DNA from: an uncultured Oscillospiraceae bacterium
Lineage (GTDB): Bacteria > Bacillota > Clostridia > Oscillospirales > Acutalibacteraceae
DNA length: 64,000 nt
Assembly: GCA_948471095.1 (NCBI GenBank)
Contig: CAOKRG010000005.1
Span: forward strand, 19,701-83,700
Direction: 5' to 3'
Shown: positions 9,116 to 16,795 of the stretch, piece after piece
Position numbering within the stretch: position 1 is the first letter of the stretch
How the letters are laid out: each line of letters opens with the position of its first letter
The notes under the pieces: generated by a model
What the model saw: only the letters and a program-made list of their open reading frames with translations
Database searches by the model: none
What the model was told of the DNA's origin: nothing
Translations under genes and position numbers: made by a program

Positions 9116-10488
9116 TGCCAAAGGAATATAGAACCATCCAGGAAGTGGCGGGCCCTCTGATGCTTGTGCGGGACGTGGAAAACGTCTCTTACGACGAGCT
9201 GGCGGAAATCGAGCTGGCAAACGGCGAGCGCCGCCGCTGCAAGGTCCTGGAGATCAACGAGGGCAACGCCCTGGTGCAGCTGTTCGAGAACTCCACGGGC
9301 ATCAACCTCTCCAACTCCAAGGTGCGCTTTTTGGGCCACAGCATGGAGCTGGGGGTCAGCGAGGACATGCTGGGACGGGTGTTCGACGGCCTGGGCCGGC
9401 CCATTGACAACGGTCCGGAGATTCTGCCGGACCGCCGGGTGGACGTGAACGGCCTGCCCATGAACCCCGCCGCCCGCAACTACCCCCAGGAGTTCATTCA
9501 GACCGGCGTTTCCGCCATTGACGGCCTGAACACCTTGGTGCGCGGCCAGAAGCTGCCCATCTTCTCCGCCTCCGGTCTGCCCCACGCCCAGCTGGCGGCG
9601 CAGATTGCCCGCCAGGCCAAGGTGCGGGGCACCAACGACCCCTTCGTGGTGGTGTTCGCGGCCATGGGCATCACCTTCGAGGAGTCCAACTTCTTCGTCC
9701 AGAGCTTCCGGGAGACCGGGGCCATCGACCGTACCGTCATGTTCGTCAACCTGGCCAACGACCCGGCCGTAGAGCGCATCGCCACCCCCAAGATGGCCCT
9801 GACCGCCGCCGAGTACCTGGCCTTTGAGAAGAACATGCACGTGCTGGTCATTTTGACCGACATTACCAACTACGCCGACGCCCTGCGCGAGGTTTCCGCC
9901 GCCCGGAAGGAAGTTCCCGGCCGCCGCGGCTACCCGGGCTACATGTACACGGACCTGGCCACCCTGTACGAGCGGGCGGGCCGTCAGAAGGGCAAGACCG
10001 GGTCCATCACCATGATCCCCATCCTGACCATGCCCGAGGGCGACAAGACCCACCCCATCCCGGACCTGACCGGCTACATCACCGAGGGCCAGATCATCCT
10101 GAGCCAGGAGCTGTACCGCAAGAACGTGACCCCGCCCATCGACGTGCTGCCCTCTCTGAGCCGTTTGAAGGACAAGGGCATTGGCGAGGGCCGCACCCGC
10201 GCCGACCACGCCGCCACCATGAACCAGCTGTTCGCCGCCTATGCCCGCGGCAAGGAGGCCAAGGAGCTGATGGTGGTTCTGGGCGAGGCGGCCTTGACGG
10301 ACATCGACAAGCTGTACGCCAAGTTTGCGGACGCCTTTGAAACCGAGTACGTCTCCCAGGGCTACAACGCCAACCGGGACATTGAGGACACCCTGGACAT
10401 TGGCTGGAAGCTGCTGTCCATTCTGCCCCGCAGCGAGCTCAAGCGTATCAACGACAAGTTCCTGGATCAGTATTACGGAAAGGTGTGA
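9115..10488 (+). CDS. ntpB: V-type ATPase non-catalytic subunit B
   Basis: A 457-residue subunit that alternates with A in the hexameric head. It lacks a functional P-loop: the corresponding position reads [12 protein letters not shown], as in other B subunits. It keeps the [22 protein letters not shown] signature in pieces, with the arginines that complete the catalytic site at the A/B interface. Its ATG overlaps the stop of subunit A by one base, and the gene has normal family length. Confidence 0.97.
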   Translation: MPKEYRTIQEVAGPLMLVRDVENVSYDELAEIELANGERRRCKVLEINEGNALVQLFENSTGINLSNSKVRFLGHSMELGVSEDMLGRVFDGLGRPIDNGPEILPDRRVDVNGLPMNPAARNYPQEFIQTGVSAIDGLNTLVRGQKLPIFSASGLPHAQLAAQIARQAKVRGTNDPFVVVFAAMGITFEESNFFVQSFRETGAIDRTVMFVNLANDPAVERIATPKMALTAAEYLAFEKNMHVLVILTDITNYADALREVSAARKEVPGRRGYPGYMYTDLATLYERAGRQKGKTGSITMIPILTMPEGDKTHPIPDLTGYITEGQIILSQELYRKNVTPPIDVLPSLSRLKDKGIGEGRTRADHAATMNQLFAAYARGKEAKELMVVLGEAALTDIDKLYAKFADAFETEYVSQGYNANRDIEDTLDIGWKLLSILPRSELKRINDKFLDQYYGKV

Positions 10489-10494
10489 TGCCCC

Positions 10495-11151
10495 GTGGCG
10501 AGCAAACAGATCACCCCCACCCGCATGGAGCTGACCCGCCTGAAGAAAAAGCTGGTAACAGCCACCCGGGGCCACAAGCTCCTGAAGGACAAGCGGGACG
10601 AGCTGATGCGGCAGTTCCTGGAAAAGGTGCGGGAAAACAAGGCCCTGCGGGAGCGCGTGGAAGCGGGCATTGCCGCCGCCAACAAAAACTTTTTGCTGGC
10701 CAGGGCGGGGATGCAGGACCAGGTGCTGAACACGGCCATGCTTGCCCCCAAGCAGCGGGTTTCCGTTGAAAGCGGCATTGAAAACGTGATGAGCGTGGAC
10801 ATTCCCACCTTTGACTTCAAGACCCGCACGCCGGACCAGAACGACATGTTCTCCTATGGCTTCGCCTTCACCTCCAGCGACCTGGACGGGGCGGTGAAGT
10901 CTCTGGCGGACATATTCCCGGACATGCTGAAGCTGGCCGAATGCGAGAAGGGCTGCCAGCTGATGGCGGTGGAGATTGAGAAGACCCGCCGCCGGGTAAA
11001 CGCCCTGGAGCACGTGATGATCCCGGAGCTGCAGGCCAACATCAAGTATATCTCCATGAAGCTGGACGAGAACGAGCGGTCTACGCAGATCCGGCTGATG
11101 AAGGTTAAGGACATGGTGCTGAAGGACGCGCACAATTACGAGACCTTCTAA
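10495..11151 (+). CDS. ntpD: V-type ATPase subunit D (central stalk)
   Basis: A 218-residue two-helix coiled-coil rotor shaft subunit. The N-terminus has the diagnostic ITPTRMELTRLKKKL and RGHKLLKDKRDELM segments; the C-terminal helix closes the coiled coil. The start is GTG at 10495 with GGAAAGGTG upstream. A start ten bases earlier (ATG at 10488) is in another frame and is not used. Last gene of the operon, followed directly by a terminator. Confidence 0.95.
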   Translation: MASKQITPTRMELTRLKKKLVTATRGHKLLKDKRDELMRQFLEKVRENKALRERVEAGIAAANKNFLLARAGMQDQVLNTAMLAPKQRVSVESGIENVMSVDIPTFDFKTRTPDQNDMFSYGFAFTSSDLDGAVKSLADIFPDMLKLAECEKGCQLMAVEIEKTRRRVNALEHVMIPELQANIKYISMKLDENERSTQIRLMKVKDMVLKDAHNYETF

Positions 11152-11163
11152 AAAAGATTAGAA

Positions 11164-11199
11164 AAAGGGCTTCCCTGGCAAAGAGGGGAGCCCTTTTTA
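11164..11199 (+). terminator. Intrinsic terminator of the V-ATPase operon
   Basis: A GC-rich hairpin, AAGGGCTTCCC pairing with GGGGAGCCCTT across a short loop, ends in a T run. It starts 13 bp after the ntpD stop. Confidence 0.9.
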
Positions 11200-11224
11200 T
11201 GTGAAGCAACTACACAGGCAAAAA

Positions 11225-11330
11225 CAGCGAGCCATTAAAAGTTTCGTCCACCTTTTCAAAGGTGGCAGAGCGCGAGACGGCGTCTCGCGCTCTGCAAGGG
11301 GCCTAACGCCCCTTGACCGCGTATGACCTT
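11225..11330. repeat. Family-A repeat downstream of the V-ATPase operon
   Basis: The copy begins TTAAAAGTTTCGTCCACC with its hairpin CACCTTTTCAAAGGTG. It carries a nested palindrome (GCGAGACGGCGTCTCGC inside AGAGC/GCTCT arms) and ends with AAGGGGCCTAACGCCCCTT. The remaining bases to 11420 show nothing recognisable. Confidence 0.7.
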
Positions 11331-11437
11331 ATGCTCAGCCATGCCAGCCGCTAAGAACTGCCAGCCATAGTCCAGCCCGCTCCGGGCACCCTACTCTCAC
11401 CGGCCCCGGTCGGACTAGCATCAGGAGGCGATTCCTT

Positions 11438-11956
11438 GTGAAAACTTTGATCATCTATTGCTCAAAAACCGGCTTCACCCGCAAATACGCCCAATGGCTG
11501 CGGGACGACCTGGACTGCGACTGCGTTCCCTTCGCCGAGCGGCATTCCGCCGGCCTGGACCAGTATGGGGCCGTGGCCTTTGGCTCCGGCTGCTATGTGG
11601 GCAGAATTAATAAGCTGGGCTGGTTTAAGCGCCAAATGCCCGGCCTGGAAGGAAAAAAACTGGCCGTCTTCTTCACCGGCGCCATGGAGCCCGCCCCTTC
11701 GGACGTGCGCCGCCTGGAGCGGGAAAATTTCAGCCCCAAGGAGCTGTGCCAGGTGAAGACTTTTTACCTGCAAGGGGGCCTCAACTACGCGGGCATGAAC
11801 CCCGTGGACAAGGCCCTGATGGCGGTGTTCCGGCAGGCGCTGCGGTCGAAATCCGACTCCCCCCGCTACCGGGTCATGCTGCAAAACGTGGAGCAGTCCT
11901 TCGACAAAACGGAGCGGGCCAGCCTGCGGCCTTTGGAAGAGTATTTGACCAGCTGA
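11438..11956 (+). CDS. Flavodoxin-domain protein
   Basis: A 172-residue protein with a flavodoxin/HemG-like fold. The N-terminus reads KTLIIYCSKTGFTRKYAQWL, in which the SKTGFT loop is the FMN phosphate-binding site. A second loop, AFGSGCYVG (~47-55), and FFTGAMEPAP (~85-94) fit the flavin-ring loops. Such proteins carry electrons or act in reductive stress responses. Start GTG at 11438 with CAGGAGGCG upstream. It is a single-gene unit convergent with lexA. The redox partner is unknown. Confidence 0.8.
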   Translation: MKTLIIYCSKTGFTRKYAQWLRDDLDCDCVPFAERHSAGLDQYGAVAFGSGCYVGRINKLGWFKRQMPGLEGKKLAVFFTGAMEPAPSDVRRLERENFSPKELCQVKTFYLQGGLNYAGMNPVDKALMAVFRQALRSKSDSPRYRVMLQNVEQSFDKTERASLRPLEEYLTS

Positions 11957-11962
11957 GGCGTT

Positions 11963-12544
11963 TTATAAATAGCGGATAATGGCAATGACCTTGCCCAGCA
12001 CGCTGGCGCAGTCGGAATAGATGGGTTCAAAATCCGGGTTCTCCGGCTGAAGCCGCACGCAGCCCTGCTCCCGGTACAGGCGCTTTACCGTGGCTTCGTC
12101 CTCGATCATGGCCACCACGATCTCCCCATCGGCAGCGGTGGGCGTGCGCTCGGCCACCACATAGTCCCCGTCCAAAATGCCCGCATCCCGCATGCTCAAC
12201 CCCCGGACATGGAGGGCGAAAAGCTCCTTGCCCTCCTTCTGGGGAAACGGGAGGTAGCCCTCAATGTCCTCCACGGCCAAAATGGGCATGCCAGCGGTAA
12301 CCTGGCCCAAAATGGGCACCTGCGCCGCGGGCTGGCTGCCCTCAATGCGGATGGAGCGGTTCAGCCCGGCCTCGCGGGAGATGTAGCCCAGTCGTTCCAG
12401 CGTCTTTAGGTGCGCGTGGACCGTGGAGGTGGATTTGAGCCCCGTGGCCGCACAGATCTCCCGTACCGAAGGGGGCACGCCCAGGGGCGTGGTTTTCACC
12501 AGATAGTCGTATACTTTTTTTTGGCTCTCAGTCAGGCCGTCCAT
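11963..12544 (-). CDS. lexA: LexA repressor (SOS regulator)
   Basis: A 193-residue LexA. The winged helix at residues 1-65 includes PSVREICAATGLKSTSTVHA. The self-cleavage site Ala84-Gly85 lies in QVTAGMP. The catalytic dyad is Ser117 (HVRGLSMRDAGI) and Lys154 (EATVKRLYRE), so RecA-triggered autocleavage should work. I chose the ATG at 12542-12544 because CAAGGAGGTCTC sits directly before it; the upstream in-frame codons have no such site. I could not find a clear GAAC-N4-GTTC operator in the 200 bp upstream, so autoregulation is not shown by the sequence. Confidence 0.95.
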   Translation of the reverse strand: MDGLTESQKKVYDYLVKTTPLGVPPSVREICAATGLKSTSTVHAHLKTLERLGYISREAGLNRSIRIEGSQPAAQVPILGQVTAGMPILAVEDIEGYLPFPQKEGKELFALHVRGLSMRDAGILDGDYVVAERTPTAADGEIVVAMIEDEATVKRLYREQGCVRLQPENPDFEPIYSDCASVLGKVIAIIRYL

Positions 12545-12617
12545 AATGAGACCTCCTTGGGGAAATTGGGACATGCTTATGTCCTCCGGCGGCCAGGGTT
12601 TCACCCTGGACTGGACC

Positions 12618-12657
12618 AAACTTTTTGAAAAAAGTTTGGATCAAAAACTTTTAAACG
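12618..12657. repeat. Small hairpin repeat upstream of lexA (family C)
   Basis: CCAAACTTTTTGAAAAAAGTTTGG is a perfect inverted repeat, followed by ATCAAAAACTTTTAAA. Nearly the same 40 bp recur at 48602-48642, downstream of rplI. Confidence 0.6.
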
Positions 12658-12869
12658 TTTTACGGGGGTGGAGGGAGTGAGTTGGGCGCTCGGTTTGGGG
12701 CTTGCACGTTTACCACGCAAAACCAAGATTTGCAACCGAAGTTGGCCCCTCCGTTTATTAGAAAAGTGGGTGAATTTTTTTTAGCGCGCTGACCAATAGA
12801 TTTTCATTTATCAGCGCAGTTAAGCGTCCTCAAAACCGCGTGGTCTGATAGAGCGAAAAACTCCAAAAA

Positions 12870-13062
12870 AGTAACATTAAAAGTTTCGTCCGTCTCGCCT
12901 GCCGGCTCGGTCGGCGCTGAACGGTCGCCACTGGCGACCGTTCAGCGCCCTTTTCAAAAGTTGCGGGGGTTCGGGGGTGAGCGTCTGCCAGTGGCAGACA
13001 TGCCGCGAACCGACCGAGGCGGTAGCCGAGACTCGGAGTCCCCGAGGTCTTGCGCCGGAGGC
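12870..13062. repeat. Family-A repeat in the lexA-spoIIQ gap
   Basis: This copy contains two nested palindromes built on a GCCACTGGC-like core: GAACGGTCGCCACTGGCG with its arm, and GTCTGCCAGTGGCAGAC. It ends near TTGCGCCGGAGGCC. Between 12660 and 12870 and between 13063 and 13220 I see no gene. Confidence 0.7.
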
Positions 13063-13232
13063 CAGTAGCTGAGGGGATGCTTCGCATACATTATAACACA
13101 GTCTCCGCGAAATTGCAAAACATCCGTTTGAAAATTTTCCTCCGCGCCGCGCTTTCCCTTTCCCGAAAAATTTTCAAGGTTTATTCACAGCCCCGTAACA
13201 AATCCTGGGAGGGAATCCGGTATAATAAGCCT

Positions 13233-13338
13233 GTACTCAAAAGAAATGGACCTTCCTTTTCTTGAGATACATGTTCTACCCTCCTCAATAATACCCCTCA
13301 AACGTGAAAGGGACCGGTTTATTGCCGGTCCCTTTTCC
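13233..13338 (+). ncRNA. Candidate small RNA ahead of spoIIQ, ending in a terminator
   Basis: A TATAAT at 13221-13226, with no clear -35, precedes about 100 nt that contain a hairpin (CTCAA...TTGAG arms at about 13236-13265) and a strong terminator at 13307-13338. The terminator lies only 13 bp before the spoIIQ promoter. It may be a small RNA, or the terminator may just insulate spoIIQ. Confidence 0.3.
13307..13338. terminator. Bidirectional intrinsic terminator upstream of spoIIQ
   Basis: AAAGGGACCGG pairs with CCGGTCCCTTTT across a short TTTATTG loop. It is flanked by A and T runs, so it could work on both strands. Confidence 0.8.
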
Positions 13339-13350
13339 GTGTTTCCCGCT

Positions 13351-13379
13351 GCATATTTTCCAGGCCTTCCGGCCACAAT
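13351..13379 (+). promoter_or_regulatory. Predicted sigma-F promoter of spoIIQ
   Basis: GCATA at 13351-13355, a 15-bp spacer and GGCCACAAT at 13371-13379 match the forespore sigma-F pattern (GYATA, N15, GGNNANANT) at every fixed position. It ends about 45 bp before the start codon. Confidence 0.65.
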
Positions 13380-13423
13380 ACAGTTGCGAACCAAATCTGT
13401 ATCTGCTGAAAGGAATGTCTGGT

Positions 13424-14236
13424 ATGAATGGTAAACGTTTTTCCGAGAATAAGGCCCGGCGCAACGGATTCTACCTGGCCCTGGCTGTGTGCCTGGTGGC
13501 GGTGGGCGTGGCCGCTTGGAGCACCTTTGACGCGGTGCAGGGCTACATGAGCACCCAGGAGGCCCCCGGGACCTCCTCTGTCAACGACGACCCCCAACTC
13601 AGCCGTAGTCCCCGGCCCAGCGCGCCCACATCCAGCCAGAGCGGCGCGGCCCCGGCCCCCACGCCCAGCCCGACGCTGAAGCCCGCCGCCACGCCCAAGG
13701 CCACCCTGGCCCCCAAGCCCTCCGATCCCCCCGCGGCCGCGCCTACCCCGGATCCCGCCGCCCAGGAGGAAGCCCCGGCGGAAGAGCCCCAGGTGCCGGT
13801 GAACGGACCCATCTATGAGGTCAGCGAGGAGATGATCTACCCGGTAGGCTCTCAGGAGGCGTCCAAGGCCTACAGCGCCGGAGCGCCGGTATATTCCGCC
13901 ACCATGAAGGACTGGCGGATCCACGCTGGCACGGACCTGGCCGCCGAGGCAGGGGAACAGGTGCTGGCCTGCGGCAACGGCATCGTGCGGGAGACCTACA
14001 CGGACCGGATGCTGGGCAATGTGGCCCGCATTGAGCACGGCGACTACGACTTCTACTACTGCGGGCTGGGGGAGGACTTCCTGGTTTCCCCTGGAGACCT
14101 GGTGACCATGGGCCAGGCCATCGGCACGGTGACGGCGGTTCCGGCGGAGTCTGCCGAAGCCCCCCACCTGCACCTGGAAGTGCGCCGGGACGCATCCTAT
14201 CTGGACCCCCAGAGCGTTCTGGACGGCATAAACTGA
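13424..14236 (+). CDS. spoIIQ: SpoIIQ-like LytM (M23) sporulation protein
   Basis: A 270-residue bitopic membrane protein. One transmembrane helix (residues 14-33) is followed by a Pro/Ala/Thr-rich linker (50-125) and a LytM domain (140-265). The zinc motifs are intact, HAGTD (His167, Asp171) and HLHLEV (248-253), as in clostridial SpoIIQ and unlike the degenerate Bacillus form. SpoIIQ in the forespore binds SpoIIIAH in the mother cell during engulfment. I chose the ATG at 13424 because the predicted sigma-F promoter and GAAAGGA lie at the right distance. spoIIID follows, convergently; in C. difficile the two genes are adjacent. A general M23 peptidase is the alternative. Confidence 0.8.
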   Translation: MNGKRFSENKARRNGFYLALAVCLVAVGVAAWSTFDAVQGYMSTQEAPGTSSVNDDPQLSRSPRPSAPTSSQSGAAPAPTPSPTLKPAATPKATLAPKPSDPPAAAPTPDPAAQEEAPAEEPQVPVNGPIYEVSEEMIYPVGSQEASKAYSAGAPVYSATMKDWRIHAGTDLAAEAGEQVLACGNGIVRETYTDRMLGNVARIEHGDYDFYYCGLGEDFLVSPGDLVTMGQAIGTVTAVPAESAEAPHLHLEVRRDASYLDPQSVLDGIN

Positions 14237-14249
14237 TTTTTCCACAGGA

Positions 14250-14292
14250 CAGAGCCCGCCGCTAATTCCGCGCGGCGGGCTCTGTTTGCTTT
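14250..14292 (+). terminator. Intrinsic terminator of spoIIQ
   Basis: CAGAGCCCGCCGC pairs with GCGGCGGGCTCTG, followed by TTTGCTTTT, 14 bp after the stop codon. Confidence 0.85.
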
Positions 14293-14394
14293 TGTGGGGG
14301 CGCGGCCTCGCCTCCCAGGGAACCCCCGCTCTATCCGGCCATTTCCAACAGCGCCCCGGCGGGGTGCGCCAGCCTGTAGGAGGGCTGCCGGCCG

Positions 14395-14649
14395 TCATTT
14401 TTGATGCTCATATTTTTTCTTCGTGGCCAGGCCCCCGCGGATGTGCCGCTGGGCCTTGTTGACCGCCAGGACGTTTTTCACGTCCCGGTAAAGCCCCCGG
14501 TCGATGTACTTGAGGCGCTGCGATACATCCTTATGTACCGTACTCTTGCTTACCCCAAACTGTTTGGCGGCGCAGCGGACGGTGGCCTTGTTTTCCACAA
14601 TATATTCCCCTAACTTGGTTGCTCGGTCATCGATCACATTGTTTGACAT
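14395..14649 (-). CDS. spoIIID: SpoIIID, sporulation transcription regulator (full-length copy)
   Basis: An 84-residue SpoIIID. The helix-turn-helix KATVRCAAKQFGVSKSTVHK (about residues 21-40) and the C-terminal AQRHIRGGLATKKKY match the family closely. It is a mother-cell DNA-binding regulator made under sigma-E that reshapes the regulon and helps switch on sigK. The ATG at 14647-14649 has AAGAAGGTGCC upstream. Codons 1-39 and the 34 bp before the ATG lie in a 152-bp segment repeated perfectly at 22025-22176. The 5' half of this intact gene was therefore supplied by the recombinase element to its right. Confidence 0.92.
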   Translation of the reverse strand: MSNNVIDDRATKLGEYIVENKATVRCAAKQFGVSKSTVHKDVSQRLKYIDRGLYRDVKNVLAVNKAQRHIRGGLATKKKYEHQK

Positions 14650-14683
14650 ATAGGGCACCTTCTTTCGGTGTTCTATATGTATG
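14532..14683. repeat. Left 152-bp direct repeat (att-type boundary of the spoIIID element)
   Basis: This stretch is identical base for base to 22025-22176. It covers the first 39 codons of spoIIID, its ribosome site and the -10-like CATACATA at 14676-14683. Sequences diverge immediately on both sides. Confidence 0.95.
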
Positions 14684-14704
14684 CGCCGCCCGGGGAGAGT
14701 ATGC
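14676..14704 (-). promoter_or_regulatory. Sigma-E-like promoter of full-length spoIIID (element-supplied -35)
   Basis: On the minus strand GCATACT (14704-14698), a 14-bp spacer and CATACATA (14683-14676) fit the sigma-E pattern KMATATT-N14-CATACAHT with one mismatch in each box. The -10 is inside the direct repeat and the -35 is element sequence. Confidence 0.55.
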
Positions 14705-14733
14705 GGGTGAGTCTGAAGGGGCAAGAGTCTGCT

Positions 14734-15399
14734 TTAAAGCAGGCTCTTGAGCATACCCAGTACCGCCAGCAGATCGTCTGCCGCATCCACCCCGCCGGGT
14801 ACAGCGCGCCCACCGCGGTTGAGCCACAGGGCGGGAATACCGCAATCCGCCGCGCCCTGCACGTCGCTGGTAAGGGAATCGCCAATATGCAGCACATCGC
14901 CCGGGGCAAGGCCCACGGCGGCAAGGGCATATTCGAACAGGGCCCGGTCAGGCTTATACGCCCTGGCGTCCTCACTGGTAAATACGCCGGAGGGCCCTAG
15001 GGCATGGAAACGGATGGCCTCCTGAATATCCGCTCTGTCGATGTTGGATACGATATAAATGGGGAGCGGGCACAGGGCGAAGAACTCTCTCGCATCGGGA
15101 AAAAGGGGCGGTTTCTGCCAGTGGGCGAACATGGCCCGGCTCAATTTATCCACATTGGCAGAGGAGCCAAAATGCCGGATGGTATCGGCCAGTGAGCGAA
15201 TTTCCAGCTCCCGCTGGCTGACATAATTGTCTCCGCAAGCGGAGAGGAACTCCGTTTGAAAGGCGGCCCACCAGTATGCGCCCACCTCTGAAGCGGACGC
15301 GGCCCAGCCGGTATCAGCGATTTCCTGCGAAATCCTTTGAACGATCTCACCGTCCTCATGAACGACGGTGCCGTAAAAATCCAAGAAAACAGCTTGCAT
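14734..15399 (-). CDS. HAD-family hydrolase
   Basis: A 221-residue haloacid-dehalogenase-type phosphatase. All four HAD motifs are visible: LDFYGTVV (nucleophile Asp, with Tyr where many members have a second Asp), IVSNID, the Lys of AYKPDRALF, and HIGDSLTSDVQGA. The cap domain sits between motifs I and II, as in YjjG/haloacid dehalogenase types. The ATG at 15397-15399 follows AGGAGGGACC; a TTG one codon earlier is also possible. It lies between the left repeat and a dead recombinase stub, so it is probably element cargo. The substrate is unknown. Confidence 0.8.
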   Translation of the reverse strand: MQAVFLDFYGTVVHEDGEIVQRISQEIADTGWAASASEVGAYWWAAFQTEFLSACGDNYVSQRELEIRSLADTIRHFGSSANVDKLSRAMFAHWQKPPLFPDAREFFALCPLPIYIVSNIDRADIQEAIRFHALGPSGVFTSEDARAYKPDRALFEYALAAVGLAPGDVLHIGDSLTSDVQGAADCGIPALWLNRGGRAVPGGVDAADDLLAVLGMLKSLL

Positions 15400-15489
15400 C
15401 AAGATTCTGGTCCCTCCTTTTACTCAGCTGGGGGCTGGCACAGTCGTGGCGGCGGGGTAAACCGATGGCCGCAGCTGTTATGCCAGCAT

Positions 15490-15628
15490 GGAGATGTACC
15501 AGCACGTCCCCAGTACTACTCTTGGTGTCTTCCGAGAAAAGCCCCTTCTGGGCCTCCAGGCTGTTGAGCTGGCCTTCCTTATCGGTGGAGACACGGCAGT
15601 AGGCGGCGATATTCACGGGGTACCTCAT
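15490..15628 (-). pseudogene. Serine recombinase N-terminal remnant
   Basis: The first ~45 codons read MRYPVNIAAYCRVSTDKEG and continue to TGDVLVHLHA, a typical resolvase-domain start with the catalytic Ser in CRVST. After about 15490 the similarity stops and the frame reads into unrelated sequence overlapping the HAD gene. It is the broken end of a second, older recombinase, suggesting that one element landed in or next to another. Confidence 0.75.
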
Positions 15629-15726
15629 TAATTGATTTCAGACTTTTTGTTACTACTGAGTTTACCGCACTTCTTTCGAGAAGGCAACAAAAAATTGGCG
15701 GGGCCGGTTCGGCTCCGCCATATAAG

Positions 15727-16074
15727 TTAGGTATTTGTTTCAACAATCGATTTCAACTCTTTGTGGAGCATGGGAATGTCAACTGACACAGTATCCCACA
15801 CGATCTGCATATTGATCCCGGAATAACCGTGCACAATGCGGTTGCGCATACCGTATATCTGCTGCCAGGGGATGGTCTTGATCTGCGCCTTGGTCTCGTC
15901 GCTCAGGGATCCTTTTGCAAGTTCGCCGATCTGCATAAGGTTGAAAACTGTGGCTTCCAAGCGCATAGTATCAGATGAAAAATCTTCCAGTGAGCGGCAG
16001 TCGGCACAGTATTTCATAATGCTTTCGATGTTCTGGAGAATCTTTTTGAGTACCGCAACATCTTTACTGCTCAT
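15727..16074 (-). CDS. hepT: HepT-like ribonuclease toxin (DUF86)
   Basis: A 115-residue HEPN-fold toxin. The RNase motif RX4H is intact in MRNRIVHGY near residues 81-89, and the all-helical body matches the family length. It overlaps the 3' end of the upstream mntA-like gene by 11 nt, so the two are translated together. HepT is an RNase held inactive by AMP groups that its partner MntA adds to a Tyr near the motif; Tyr90 (HGY) is the likely target. Probably an addiction module that stabilises the element. Confidence 0.88.
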   Translation of the reverse strand: MSSKDVAVLKKILQNIESIMKYCADCRSLEDFSSDTMRLEATVFNLMQIGELAKGSLSDETKAQIKTIPWQQIYGMRNRIVHGYSGINMQIVWDTVSVDIPMLHKELKSIVETNT

Positions 16075-16363
16075 AAATTGGTACCCCCGTCTGCTCTATC
16101 TCCATTTCAATTTGAGAGCCTTTTTCAACTTGAGACACATCGATTAGGTCAACCGGTACGCTCAATGTGGATGCAACACCTTCCAGCAGACCAAAGAAAG
16201 CCAGTCCGCGCAAACCGCTGTCCACTAAGATGTCTACATCGCTTCGAAGAGTGGCCTGTCCCTTTGCATAGGAACCGAACAGCACCGCGCGCCGCACGCC
16301 GAATCCCGCGAAAATTGGGTGGAGGATGTTTTCGATTTCGTGGATGGAATAAACCCTTTGCAT
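16064..16363 (-). CDS. mntA: MntA-like nucleotidyltransferase antitoxin
   Basis: A minimal nucleotidyltransferase, 99 residues from the chosen start. The catalytic pattern GSX10DXD is intact in FGSYAKGQATLRSDVDIL. Such proteins AMPylate HepT toxins. I chose the ATG at 16361-16363 because AAAAGGGGG precedes it and because a promoter with -10 at 16385-16390 overlaps the longer start at 16396. It pairs with the overlapping hepT. Confidence 0.88.
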   Translation of the reverse strand: MQRVYSIHEIENILHPIFAGFGVRRAVLFGSYAKGQATLRSDVDILVDSGLRGLAFFGLLEGVASTLSVPVDLIDVSQVEKGSQIEMEIEQTGVPIYEQ

Positions 16364-16384
16364 AGGCCGCCCCCTTTTAAGAGT

Positions 16385-16413
16385 ATTGTACCGCATTATG
16401 AAAGGAAAAGCAA
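16385..16413 (-). promoter_or_regulatory. Promoter of the mntA-hepT pair
   Basis: On the minus strand TTGCTT (16413-16408) and TACAAT (16390-16385) are separated by 17 bp, starting a transcript about 20 nt before the mntA start codon. Confidence 0.55.
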
Positions 16414-16420
16414 GAGGGAA

Positions 16421-16606
16421 TCACATGGCCGGCGTGATGGCTTCCCCCTCTGTTTCTTCTCCAACGGGAACCTTCTGCGCTGCCTGCCGCACCGCGTTTT
16501 CCACCTTTTGGCGGTCTGTTTCGAGGAAAACCTTTAGTATGTAATTTACTGTTAGGCTGTCGGGGTTGGGATTGTGGAAACGGTAATTCAACTTTTTCTT
16601 TTTCAA
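16421..16606 (-). CDS. Small conserved integrative-element protein
   Basis: A 61-residue basic protein starting MKKKKLNYRFHNPNPDSLTV. From memory, short proteins opening with KKLNYRFHNPN recur beside recombinase genes in Clostridia integrative elements; their function is not known. It is predicted to be mainly helical, with a possible helix at residues 18-45. It lies upstream of mntA-hepT on the same strand. Confidence 0.6.
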   Translation of the reverse strand: MKKKKLNYRFHNPNPDSLTVNYILKVFLETDRQKVENAVRQAAQKVPVGEETEGEAITPAM

Positions 16607-16619
16607 ATTATCTTCGCAC

Positions 16620-16790
16620 TAATAGATTGACGGCTCTCCGAAATGAAAATTCCTTGGGGCAGGAGCGTGTCGATGTTGAATCTTCCCCGGCTGGAGCCTC
16701 ATGTCCTGTAGGGTCTCGCCGTCAATGACGGCAAGCTTTTCGATGGGTTATGGGTTTTGGCATATACATCAGTCCTTTCGGCAAAAAAGA
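16620..16790 (-). pseudogene. Possible coding remnant upstream of the small element protein
   Basis: On the minus strand a readable stretch, KLAVIDGETLQDMRLQPGK and onward to a stop at about 16620, has no proper start: the ATG region near 16769 is in another frame. It looks like a frameshifted or truncated small gene. I cannot name it. Confidence 0.3.
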
Positions 16791-16795
16791 AACGC

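Noticed and set aside
6947-9220. Long minus-strand ORF of 757 codons opposite the V-ATPase F and A genes
   Set aside because: It mirrors real coding genes and has a His/Gly/Leu/Gln-rich, domain-free translation typical of antisense frames in GC-rich DNA. No ribosome site or family signature.
11963-12619. Longer LexA start (25 extra codons)
   Set aside because: The ATG at 12544 has a near-perfect AAGGAGGTCTC site and gives the normal LexA N-terminus.
12545-12830. LexA operator upstream of lexA
   Set aside because: I looked for GAAC-N4-GTTC or a close variant and found none; the hairpin there is repeat family C.
13304-13423. Longer start for spoIIQ
   Set aside because: The extra 40 codons run through the terminator at 13307-13338 and the predicted sigma-F promoter.
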